Positions 18,582-27,333 of a DNA stretch of 64,000 nt are shown piece by piece. The notes below the pieces were generated by a model. The model was not told the origin of the DNA, searched no databases, and worked only from the letters and a program-made list of their open reading frames with translations. The first letter of the stretch is position 1. The number at the start of each line of letters is the position of its first letter. A program made the position numbers and the translations under genes. Origin of the DNA: Anabaena azotica FACHB-119 (lineage in GTDB: Bacteria > Cyanobacteriota > Cyanobacteriia > Cyanobacteriales > Nostocaceae); NCBI RefSeq assembly GCF_014697625.1, contig NZ_JACJSG010000018.1:62001-126000 (forward strand). The letters are read 5' to 3'.

Positions 18582-21083
18582 ATGGCAAAACAGTTAAACC
18601 TTCTCTCCACGGGACAGGTAATCACAACAGCCCTGCATACAGAGATGCAACGGTCTTATCTTGAATATGCCATGAGTGTGATTGTAGGCCGAGCCTTACC
18701 AGATGTTCGTGATGGCTTAAAGCCAGTGCATCGGCGGATTTTGTACGCCATGCACGAACTAGGTTTGACCCCCGATAGACCATACCGCAAATGCGCCCGT
18801 GTGGTGGGGGATGTGCTGGGTAAATACCACCCTCATGGCGACCAATCTGTTTATGATGCTTTAGTGCGGCTGGTGCAAGATTTTTCCTGCCGTTACCCTC
18901 TCCTCGCCGGACATGGCAACTTTGGTAGTGTCGATAATGACCCACCAGCAGCGATGCGTTACACAGAAACGCGCCTAGCTTCCATCAGCCATGAGGGAAT
19001 GCTGACAGAAATTGGCGAGGAAACAGTAGAATTTATTGGTAACTTTGATAACTCCCAACAAGAGCCGACGGTATTACCTGCACAGTTACCATTTTTGCTG
19101 CTCAATGGTTGTGCGGGAATTGCTGTGGGGATGGCGACGAATATTCCCCCCCACAATTTAGGCGAAATTGTTGATGGTTTGATTGCTTTAATCGACCAAC
19201 CAGATTTAACTGATGACAAATTATTAGAGTTAATTCCGGGGCCAGATTTCCCTACAGGCGGGGAAATAGTTGGTGACGGGGGGATAAGGGAAGCTTATAT
19301 CACAGGTAAAGGTGGTATTGTCTTACGGGGTGTGGCGACAGTCGAAGAAATTCCTGGGGGTAAGGGAAGCAAACGCCGCACGGCAATTATTGTGACAGAA
19401 TTACCTTATCAGGTGAATAAGGCGGGGTGGATTGAGAAAGTGGCGGAATTGGTGAATCAAGGACGCTTGCAAGGAATTTCTGATTTGCGGGATGAAAGCG
19501 ATCGCGAAGGGATGCGTGTAGTCATTGAACTCAAACGCGATACCAACGCCCAAGAAGTCCTTCAACATTTATATCACCAAACGGCTTTACAAACTAACTT
19601 CGGGGCGATTCTTTTAGCTATCGTTGATGGACAACCGCGCCAGTTAAGCTTGCGGCAATTATTGCAGGAGTTTCTCAACTTCCGGGAACAGACACTCAAC
19701 CGCCGCTACAGTTACGAGTTAGGGAAGGCGCAAACGAGATTACATACCGTTGAAGGCTTGCTGAAAGCTTTATCTAATTTGGATGAAGTCATCGAAATTT
19801 TACGCCGTTCCGCCGATGGGAGTACGGCGAAAGTCAGCTTGTGTAGCCGATTAGATTTGAGTGAAGACCAAGCGGATGCTATTTTAGCAATGCCATTGCG
19901 TCGCCTCACCAGTTTAGAACAGGAGAACTTGCAGCGCGAATTTGGGCAACTGAGCGAACAGATAGCTTTGCTCACCAAATTGTTAAGCGATCGCAAAGAG
20001 TTACTCAAGGCGCTGAAGAAAGATTTGCGATCGCTCAAAAAGAAATACGCCGACCCCCGCCGCACTAAACTAGGTGCTAGCCTTCCCGAAGAACTACCCA
20101 AAGGTAAAAACAAACAAAACGGTTCTACCACAGCCGATGAGGAAGGAGAAAATCAGCAACCCTTAGAACCAGCCGAAGAAGCAATTTTAGAAATTACCCA
20201 TCGCGGATACTTACGCCGCATACAACCAGGGAAAAAATCTAAGGTGGAAAATGGGTTGTTAGAGAATGACTTCATCATCCAAACCAACCTCACCGACACA
20301 CACCAAGAGTTATTAGTATTAACCAACGGCGGTAAACTTTACCCTGTGAAAGTAGGAGACATCCCCCAAACGACCGGACGTTCTCCACGGGGTACACCAT
20401 TGATTACCATGCTTACCAGCACAGCCCAAGGTCATCAAGAACCTGTAGTTAGCCGCTTTTTACTTCCGGAAAATTTCAACGCTCAACAATTAATTCTCCT
20501 CACTAAACAAGGCAGAATTAAGCGTCTAGGTTTGGAAGAATTGACTAACTTAACTCGTCGGGGAATTACAATTTTAAAACTCAAAGATGATGATGAATTA
20601 CTATTAACTCAATTCACCAAACCAGGAGAGCAAATCACCTTAGCTAGTTCTGGGGGACGCTTGTTAAAATTCGCAGCCAATGATGAACAACTCCCAGTTA
20701 TGGGTAGGACGGCTATGGGTTTACAAGCATTCCGACTGTTGAGAAATCAACAAATGGTTGGCTGTGTCAGTGCAACGCAAGCAGAGTATTTATTGTTATT
20801 CACTGAACAAGGATACGCCAAACGCTTGCCAATCAACCAAATTAAGGCAGCAAATCGTGGTGATCTAGGCACACAAGCGATGAAATTTGACAATAAAACC
20901 GATGTTCTCGCTAGTATGGTAGGAGTGAACGCTGAGAGTGAAGCAGCAATCATTACGAACAAAGAGCGAGTATTGCGGATACCCACAGACTCAGTACCTA
21001 TCTTACCTAGAGATGGTAAAGGCGAAAGCATCCTCCAACTCAACCGGGATGAAAAAGTGATTGCTGTTGTTGAGGTGAGGTAG
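18582..21083 (+). CDS. gyrA: DNA gyrase / topoisomerase IV subunit A
   Basis: This 833-aa type II topoisomerase A subunit breaks and rejoins DNA through Tyr127 (AAMRYTETRL). The winged-helix/tower N-terminal domain starts with SYLEYAMSVIVGRALPDVRDGLKPVHRR. A coiled coil at about 380-500 is followed by a charged linker (EELPKGKNKQNGSTTADEE) and a C-terminal beta-pinwheel. The pinwheel's GyrA box (QRRGGKG in gyrases) is degenerate here, reading LTRRGITILK, so a ParC-like decatenase role is possible. The residue matching the quinolone-determining Ser83 of E. coli GyrA appears to be Gln88 (HPHGDQSVYD). No B subunit gene is nearby. Confidence 0.85.
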   Translation: MAKQLNLLSTGQVITTALHTEMQRSYLEYAMSVIVGRALPDVRDGLKPVHRRILYAMHELGLTPDRPYRKCARVVGDVLGKYHPHGDQSVYDALVRLVQDFSCRYPLLAGHGNFGSVDNDPPAAMRYTETRLASISHEGMLTEIGEETVEFIGNFDNSQQEPTVLPAQLPFLLLNGCAGIAVGMATNIPPHNLGEIVDGLIALIDQPDLTDDKLLELIPGPDFPTGGEIVGDGGIREAYITGKGGIVLRGVATVEEIPGGKGSKRRTAIIVTELPYQVNKAGWIEKVAELVNQGRLQGISDLRDESDREGMRVVIELKRDTNAQEVLQHLYHQTALQTNFGAILLAIVDGQPRQLSLRQLLQEFLNFREQTLNRRYSYELGKAQTRLHTVEGLLKALSNLDEVIEILRRSADGSTAKVSLCSRLDLSEDQADAILAMPLRRLTSLEQENLQREFGQLSEQIALLTKLLSDRKELLKALKKDLRSLKKKYADPRRTKLGASLPEELPKGKNKQNGSTTADEEGENQQPLEPAEEAILEITHRGYLRRIQPGKKSKVENGLLENDFIIQTNLTDTHQELLVLTNGGKLYPVKVGDIPQTTGRSPRGTPLITMLTSTAQGHQEPVVSRFLLPENFNAQQLILLTKQGRIKRLGLEELTNLTRRGITILKLKDDDELLLTQFTKPGEQITLASSGGRLLKFAANDEQLPVMGRTAMGLQAFRLLRNQQMVGCVSATQAEYLLLFTEQGYAKRLPINQIKAANRGDLGTQAMKFDNKTDVLASMVGVNAESEAAIITNKERVLRIPTDSVPILPRDGKGESILQLNRDEKVIAVVEVR

Positions 21084-21270
21084 AGCGAGGGACTGGGGAT
21101 TAGGTACTGGGAACAGGCTTTGCCGTCATGTTCAAAACCCTTACACCCAGTCTCAACAGATCAGCTGATTGTGTTATCTCTAATAAGAGATTAAAGCTGT
21201 ACATTTAGCCGCGAAACTCTCAGGTATATTCTCTAGTCTCTAGCCTCTAGCCTCTTATAACTAAATTATT

Positions 21271-22023
21271 ATGGCAAACACTCTTTCTGTTACTGACTCT
21301 TTAGTTCCTAGTCCTGTACCAAAATCAGCAATTATTCGGCTAGAAAATATCTTTAAAATTTATGGTAGTGGCGAAACCGAAGTTAAAGCTCTAAATGATG
21401 TGGATTTGGTAATTAATGAGGGTGAGTATTGCTCGATTATGGGGCCTTCTGGTTCTGGTAAATCTACAGCGATGAATATTATCGGCTGTTTGGATCGACC
21501 AACGGGAGGACATTATTATTTGGATAATGTGGATGTGGCGCAAATGAATGATGTAGATTTGGCACATATCCGCAACAGAAAATTGGGGTTTGTGTTTCAA
21601 CAATTCCATCTTTTACCCCAACTGTCTGCTTTAGAAAATGTTATGTTACCGATGGTGTATGCTGATGTTAAGCCGAATGAAAGACGCGATCGCGCGACAG
21701 AAGCTTTGATACGTGTCGGCTTAGAAAAGCGCCTCAACAACAAACCCACTCAACTATCAGGTGGACAACAACAAAGAGTAGCGATCGCCCGCGCCATTGT
21801 CAATCGTCCTGTAGTCCTCCTCGCAGACGAACCTACAGGCGCACTTGATTCACGCACCACCCAAGAAGTACTAAATATTTTTACTGAATTAAATGATGGG
21901 GGAATTACGGTAGTAATGGTAACACACGAACCAGAAGTTGCCCGGCAAACTAAGCGCATTGTCTGGTTTAAAGATGGGGAAGTGGTTAACCCTCACCTGA
22001 CTCCCGAAGAATTAACAGAATAA
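21271..22023 (+). CDS. ABC transporter ATP-binding protein, MacB/LolD type, without adjacent permease
   Basis: A 250-aa ATPase closely resembling the one at 8512-9189. Walker A is GPSGSGKST, signature LSGGQQQRVAIARAI and Walker B VLLADEPTGALD. An N-terminal extension of about 20 residues precedes IIRLENIFKIYGSGETEV. No permease or adaptor gene follows: 1.1 kb of non-coding DNA lies downstream. It must pair with permeases encoded elsewhere or be an orphan. The gap to gyrA is 187 bases. Confidence 0.85.
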   Translation: MANTLSVTDSLVPSPVPKSAIIRLENIFKIYGSGETEVKALNDVDLVINEGEYCSIMGPSGSGKSTAMNIIGCLDRPTGGHYYLDNVDVAQMNDVDLAHIRNRKLGFVFQQFHLLPQLSALENVMLPMVYADVKPNERRDRATEALIRVGLEKRLNNKPTQLSGGQQQRVAIARAIVNRPVVLLADEPTGALDSRTTQEVLNIFTELNDGGITVVMVTHEPEVARQTKRIVWFKDGEVVNPHLTPEELTE

Positions 22024-22110
22024 TTCCTCATAGCCAAAGGCTAAACTAACGCCTCTGTTGGCGCAACATTATGTAGAAAACTTAGCCAATTGGCTTCCTC
22101 AACTCAAATG

Positions 22111-22162
22111 ATATAGGATCAATACTTGATTTTTGAACAAAAATCAAGTATTAGTCCTATAT
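22111..22162. repeat. Near-perfect 25-bp palindrome made of element ends
   Basis: ATATAGGATCAATACTTGATTTTTG at 22111-22135 is inverted at 22138-22162 with about two mismatches and only a 2-base loop. It sits about 90 bases after the orphan ATPase gene. Its arms match the ends of the dispersed element at 16205-16350, so it may be an internally deleted copy. It could also act as a terminator. Confidence 0.7.
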
Positions 22163-23121
22163 TAAGCGTTAGTAAGAGTTCTGGAAAACTTTTCGATTTA
22201 TAGCAGGGCACAGGTGACAGGTGATAGAGTTAAAAGCCTTTTGCTGTCTCAGTTTTTTCATTTCCTGATGTCCTAACTGTCTTGGCTATTGCTATATTAA
22301 TTTACAATTTTTCAGTATAAATACTGTATTCTAAAGATGTTTATGTCTATAACTTATTATCAGTGGTGAATGCGTAAAAAGTAGTAGCAAAAGCTAAAAA
22401 AAATTGTGAAAATTTTATGTTATTCAAGAGAATGGTAAAGTGATTGTGATTTTATAAAGACCTAGTTTTAGGAGTTGTTTGTATAAGTAATAATATCAAT
22501 TTGCTTACTTCGATTTACCCGCATAAGGTGTAAAAAACGCGGGTTTCCACAATAATAAAATTAGTGTTGAGACGCTAAAATTAAAAACTGGGTACGATTT
22601 TCTACAAGATTATACCGCTATGCAAAGCATATTTGAGTTGAGAGTTAACAATTTATCAATATAGTTAACAGCCCTTCGGGCGAGGCAGAAGGCAGCTATG
22701 CTGGAGGCAGAAGGAAAAATTTTGAATTAAGAATAAAGCCTTTTTGACTCGCCCATTTGGGTTTAAGTCAAGCGCCATAATCTCAGATTTGGAGGTCTAC
22801 GATTAGAGGAGGGTTTAAATCCCCCTCTAATCGGCCTCAAGCCGGACTGCCTTTCAACTCCTGCCTCCTTTAACTCATTACTTGCAACCTCAATTTTTGT
22901 GGAAACTAGCCTTTAAAGCCTTGATTCCCTACGGCGGAATAGAGTTGTTTCACTATTTTACCGATCATCCTATGTGAGTGGGGAACGCCGACAGGGATTG
23001 CCAAATATAGCTCAAAGCCTGGAAAGGCATATCGGCTATTTTGGAAAACAAATTTTGCGTTAGTTCAACTTTCAAACCTAAAACATCTACTCATTTCAAG
23101 CAATTAACAAGCAAGGAAATT
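22163..23121. other. Long gap with a structured palindromic segment at about 22742-22860
   Basis: Nearly 960 non-coding bases precede the lipoxygenase gene. At 22742-22860 several hairpins sit side by side: TGACT...CCCATTTGGG...AGTCA, then GATTAGAGG-A-GGG paired with CCCCCTCTAATC around TTTAAAT, then GGCCTCAAGCC. This could be a structured RNA or a repeat. A GGCAGAAGG simple repeat is at about 22685-22712. I recognise no known RNA family. Confidence 0.4.
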
Positions 23122-25323
23122 ATGTCAGAAATTAGCACTGAAAATTCTTTAACTCACCTAAATCAGCAACCTCAAGATTTAGATATAGTAGAAATTCTGA
23201 AAGAGATATACGCTTTGGTGAAATTATATGAAAGAATAGGGGATGATTTTCAATACAAATACGATTACCAATATCTCAATCCTTTAGCAATCACCCATAT
23301 ACCTATACTCAAAATTAACAATCCATTTAAAAATACAGAAACTAGTATACCTCTTCTACCAAAACAAGAATATCCTAACCTAAAATGGTTAGTTGCCTTA
23401 GTAGTCCGCATAGTTGTTATTCTGTTCAACAAATCATTAAATACCGAACAGAATTTCTTGAAAAAAATGATTGGTATTGCCTTAGATGCAATTGGTGACG
23501 AACTAAACAAATCACAGACTCAAGAAGAACTAGACGGTATTCTTTCAAAACTAAAATCAAGATTAGATGAAATTGATAAATCTGAGAATATTGACGGAAA
23601 ACTAGCCTATGCTAGAGCAACTCAACCACAGCCAGAAACTATTACTCACCCTGCAATCGAAGCAGAATTTCAAGAACTTGACAAACAGATAGAACAATTC
23701 TTAGCGGCACATCTAGAAAAGCTTGTTAGCAATTTTGTAAAGATAGATGATTCACCAGCACCAAGAGAAAAGCTTCAGGATATAATTATATTTGTCGCTA
23801 AGTTAGCAGAACTAGCCAAGTATCTAAAACCCAGTCTCCAGCTTGGTACTGCTACTCCTACTGCCACTCCTGCTTCTAGCCTTGAGGATTACAACAATCA
23901 ATTTCAAATTATAGACAAGCCGGATATTTCTTATCACTTTCAGGAAGATAAGTATTTTGCTTATATGCAGGTAGCTGGCCCCAACCCACTGGTGTTACAG
24001 AGGGTAACACAAATAGATGTGCGTTTACCAATTACTGAAGACAAATACTCCGAGGTTGCTAACTACTATGGGGTGTCAGATAATCTCAATCAAGCAATAG
24101 CAGAGGGTCGGATTTATCTAGCAGACTATACTGTGTTAGATACCATAGTCAATGGCAATTTCCCTGTAAAACAAAAGTATATTTCTGCGCCATTAGCCTT
24201 ATTTGCAGTACCGCCGAGTAACTATAGCGATCGCTCTTTATTCCCAGTAGCAATTAGTTATCAGCAAACCTCGATTAGTAATGATTGGATTGTCTTTACA
24301 CCCTTAGTTAGTGATACTAACGCAGATACTTGGATGACTGCCAAGAATATAGTACAAATGGCAGATGGCAACTATCACGAATTAATCAGTCACTTAGGAC
24401 GGACTCACTTAGTGGTTGAGCCTTTTGTTGTCGCAACTAATCTATTACCCGACAACCATAGTTTAAAAAATCTTCTCAAGCCTCACCTTGAGGGTACGGT
24501 ACTGATTAATTATGGCGCTCATGCCCTATTAGTTGCCCCAAAAAATGGTGTAGATGAGTTACTAGCAGGGAGTATTGGCAGTGATCAAGCTTTAGCTGCT
24601 CATGGAACGCAAAGCTACCTATTTAATTTTAATGATATCGCCTTTCCTAATACTTTAAAAAATCGTGGTGTTGATGATGCTAGTAAGTTACCTACTTACC
24701 CTTATAGAGATGACGGGTTACTCATTTGGCAGGCTATTGAAACTTGGGTAAGGGACTATTTTAATATCTACTACCCCAATAATTCATCAGTGCTTAACGA
24801 TGAACATTTACAGACTTGGGCTTCTACATTGAGTTCTCAAGAAGGAGGGCGGTTACAAAATTTTGGTGACGATGGAAGCGGGCGTATTCAAACCTTAGAT
24901 TATCTAGTGAAAGCTGTCTCAACAGTTATTTTTACAGCTAGCGCCCAACACGCGGCTGTGAATTTTCCCCAAAAAGAACTTATGATGTATGCACCAGCAT
25001 TTCCTTTAGCCCGTTATGTCCCTGCACCGACAAATCCCCAGCAATCAGAGAATTTCTTTAAAGGGTTGCCACCGCTAGAGCAGTCACTGCGTCAGATCGG
25101 CTTACTTTATTTACTTGGCTCTATCTACTACACCAATTTAGGTAATTACTCTGCGTCAGCTTTCCCAGATCCAAATGTAAAACCGGCTCTGGATAGATTC
25201 CAGACAAGCCTCAAATATATTGAGCAACAAATTCACCAAAGAAATAGTAACAGTAAAGGCGATCGCATAATACCTTACGAATTTTTGTTACCTACCAAGA
25301 TTCCTCAAAGCATCAATATTTAA
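23122..25323 (+). CDS. Lipoxygenase
   Basis: A 733-aa non-heme iron dioxygenase acting on polyunsaturated fatty acids. All five iron ligands of the family can be placed: His419 and His424 (HELISH), His610 and Asn614 (HAAVN), and the C-terminal Ile733 (protein ends SINI). The conserved run HLVVEPFVVAT and KPHLEGTVLIN also fit. The N-terminal 250 residues are helical and charged, without an obvious PLAT domain or fused catalase or peroxidase. I chose the ATG at 23122 because AGGA lies just upstream; the frame continues upstream to a TTG at 23041. A strong terminator follows. Confidence 0.88.
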   Translation: MSEISTENSLTHLNQQPQDLDIVEILKEIYALVKLYERIGDDFQYKYDYQYLNPLAITHIPILKINNPFKNTETSIPLLPKQEYPNLKWLVALVVRIVVILFNKSLNTEQNFLKKMIGIALDAIGDELNKSQTQEELDGILSKLKSRLDEIDKSENIDGKLAYARATQPQPETITHPAIEAEFQELDKQIEQFLAAHLEKLVSNFVKIDDSPAPREKLQDIIIFVAKLAELAKYLKPSLQLGTATPTATPASSLEDYNNQFQIIDKPDISYHFQEDKYFAYMQVAGPNPLVLQRVTQIDVRLPITEDKYSEVANYYGVSDNLNQAIAEGRIYLADYTVLDTIVNGNFPVKQKYISAPLALFAVPPSNYSDRSLFPVAISYQQTSISNDWIVFTPLVSDTNADTWMTAKNIVQMADGNYHELISHLGRTHLVVEPFVVATNLLPDNHSLKNLLKPHLEGTVLINYGAHALLVAPKNGVDELLAGSIGSDQALAAHGTQSYLFNFNDIAFPNTLKNRGVDDASKLPTYPYRDDGLLIWQAIETWVRDYFNIYYPNNSSVLNDEHLQTWASTLSSQEGGRLQNFGDDGSGRIQTLDYLVKAVSTVIFTASAQHAAVNFPQKELMMYAPAFPLARYVPAPTNPQQSENFFKGLPPLEQSLRQIGLLYLLGSIYYTNLGNYSASAFPDPNVKPALDRFQTSLKYIEQQIHQRNSNSKGDRIIPYEFLLPTKIPQSINI

Positions 25324-25395
25324 CTTGAGTTTGGGAGAACCTACAGAAGGTTCAGTCAATGAAGGTTGGTAGTGCTTCTTGCATCTGCCGTTACT

Positions 25396-25430
25396 GGGGT
25401 GCTTGTTTTTACAAGCATCCCTTGATTTTT
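25396..25430 (+). terminator. Rho-independent terminator after the lipoxygenase gene
   Basis: GGGGTGCTTGT pairs with ACAAGCATCCC around TTT, and TTGATTTTT follows. It lies 73 bases past the lipoxygenase stop and before the ArsA-like gene, separating the two transcripts. Confidence 0.75.
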
Positions 25431-25563
25431 GCCTTACTGTCTCACTTTCGTCCTCAGCAAACCGGATTATCATAAACGAAAAGTGCTGTATTCCTGGGAA
25501 AGCGTCAATAATAGAGATAGCGTAAATAAATGTAAACAATTCTCAGGCAGGGCAGAATCATTC

Positions 25564-26751
25564 ATGCGAGTAATTTTGATGACAGGTAAGGGCGGTGTAG
25601 GTAAAACTTCTGTGGCGGCTGCAACTGGACTCCGTTGTGCAGAGTTGGGCTATCGTACACTAGTCTTGAGTACAGACCCCGCGCACTCATTAGCAGATAG
25701 TTTTGACATGGAACTAGGCCATGCACCTAAACAAATTCGTCCCAACCTGTGGGGTGCAGAACTAGATGCGCTGCAAGAATTAGAAGGAAACTGGGGTGCA
25801 GTCAAGCGCTACATTACCCAAGTTTTACAAGCTAGAGGTTTGGAAGGCGTACAAGCAGAAGAATTAGCCATTCTTCCAGGGATGGATGAGATTTTCGGCT
25901 TGGTGAGAATGAAGCGCCACTATGACGAAGGCGAATTTGATGTCTTAATTATCGATTCTGCACCCACCGGGACTGCATTGCGACTGTTAAGTTTACCAGA
26001 AGTCGGCGGTTGGTATATGCGCCGTTTCTACAAACCATTTCAAAATATCTCCGTCGCCCTGCGTCCCTTGGTTGAACCTATCTTTAAACCAATAGCTGGG
26101 TTTTCCTTACCAGATAAAGAAGTGATGGATGCGCCTTACGAGTTTTACGAACAAATTGAAGCGTTGGAAAAAGTATTAACTGATAATACGCAAACTTCCG
26201 TGCGGCTCGTGACTAACCCTGAGAAAATGGTGATTAAAGAGTCACTACGCGCCCACGCATATTTAAGTTTGTACAATGTTGCCACAGATTTAGTTGTGGC
26301 TAATCGCATTATCCCTCCCCAAGTGGAAGATCCATTCTTCCAGCGCTGGAAGCAAAATCAGGAAGAATATCGTCAAGAAATTCACGAGAACTTTCATCCA
26401 TTACCAGTGAAAGAAGTGCCGCTATTTTCAGAGGAAATGTGCGGACTACCAGCGTTAGAGCGGTTAAAAAATACTTTGTATAAGGATGAAGATCCCACTC
26501 AGGTATATTATAAAGAAACAACTGTGAGGGTGGTTCAAGAACAGAACCAATACAGTTTGGAATTGTATTTACCTGGGATTCCCAAAAACCAAATTCAACT
26601 CAATAAAACGGGAGATGAGTTAAACATCACTATTGGCAACCATCGCCGGAATTTGGTGTTACCGCAGGCTTTAGCAGCTTTACAACCCGCAGGAGCAAAG
26701 ATGGAAGACGATTATTTAAAAATCCGCTTTGCTGATGGGATGAAAGTTTAA
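25564..26751 (+). CDS. ArsA/Get3-like ATPase with C-terminal Hsp20-like domain
   Basis: A 395-aa soluble ATPase of the anion-transporting/TRC40 family. The deviant Walker A is GKGGVGKTS at 8-16, switch regions are STDPAHSLADSF and IIDSAPTGTALRLL, and the length up to about 315 is that of one ArsA half. Residues 320-395 form a small alpha-crystallin/Hsp20-like beta-sandwich (VRVVQEQNQYSLELYLPGIP). This ArsA-HSP20 arrangement is seen in cyanobacterial and plastid members. The ATG at 25564 fits the family start exactly; the open frame extends 45 codons upstream without similarity. Role is uncertain: membrane-protein targeting or chaperoning is more likely than arsenite export, since no ars genes are near. 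Confidence 0.85.
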   Translation: MRVILMTGKGGVGKTSVAAATGLRCAELGYRTLVLSTDPAHSLADSFDMELGHAPKQIRPNLWGAELDALQELEGNWGAVKRYITQVLQARGLEGVQAEELAILPGMDEIFGLVRMKRHYDEGEFDVLIIDSAPTGTALRLLSLPEVGGWYMRRFYKPFQNISVALRPLVEPIFKPIAGFSLPDKEVMDAPYEFYEQIEALEKVLTDNTQTSVRLVTNPEKMVIKESLRAHAYLSLYNVATDLVVANRIIPPQVEDPFFQRWKQNQEEYRQEIHENFHPLPVKEVPLFSEEMCGLPALERLKNTLYKDEDPTQVYYKETTVRVVQEQNQYSLELYLPGIPKNQIQLNKTGDELNITIGNHRRNLVLPQALAALQPAGAKMEDDYLKIRFADGMKV

Positions 26752-27333
26752 TTGGTGGCAAGATAAATCCAACCAGTATTCTAACTGACATCTTGCACTT
26801 TCTCAATAAGCAGATGGTGGGCAATGCCCACCCTACGAAATAACAGGGGTTTTAGGCTTTGATGTTCGCAATAATGTAATGGTGCAAGATATAAGCTAAA
26901 AGCCTTTTATATCAAGTCCGGCTAATTACGATATGGTTGATTTAGTCGGTAATGGGTAATAAGTAATCGGTAATTGTCTGTTACCATTATCAATTACCCA
27001 TTACCAATTACCAACCCTCAAGATATGATAAATGTTTAAGCGGACATGATATTATTTATAGCTTGAAAAGACGCGAGTAATATCGTGTCTTTTTTATTTA
27101 TAGCAGGTTACAGGATATCTACCCAATATAGCTTTACCTCAACTGTGTTTTGCCATATCTTAATAAGTTATGTAAGTAACTAAAAATAAAGATTTGTGTA
27201 AAAAAATCAATAATTTTAGGAAAAATTAATTGACCGTAATTTTACTGTGGACAATGTAATATCTTCAATTTAAAAATGTTTTTATATTTATTATAAATAT
27301 CATAATTTTCCTTAACTTTTTTAAAGAAAAACA
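26752..27333. other. Intergenic region with simple repeats
   Basis: The gap holds a GATGGTGGGCAATGCCCACC palindrome at about 26814 (related to the dispersed element), a GGTAAT/ATTACC tract at about 26950-27020 that can fold on itself, and a terminator hairpin (listed separately). The final 200 bases are AT-rich and probably carry the promoter of the photoreceptor kinase gene. Confidence 0.5.
27066..27095 (+). terminator. Rho-independent terminator hairpin
   Basis: AAAAGACGCGA pairs with TCGTGTCTTTT (one G-T pair) around GTAATA, followed directly by more Ts. It lies 315 bases past the ArsA-like gene and 240 bases before the next gene. Confidence 0.65.

Noticed and set aside
23041..23121. TTG start that would extend the lipoxygenase by 27 residues
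   Set aside because: The ATG at 23122 has a good ribosome binding site and the extension lacks similarity to the family.
25429..25563. Upstream extension of the ArsA-like protein from a TTG
   Set aside because: The family start MRVILMTGKGGVGKT falls exactly at the ATG at 25564, and the extension overlaps the tail of the lipoxygenase terminator.
25564..26751. Arsenite export ATPase
   Set aside because: No arsenic genes are near, only one ArsA half is present, and the Hsp20-like tail is typical of a separate cyanobacterial group.
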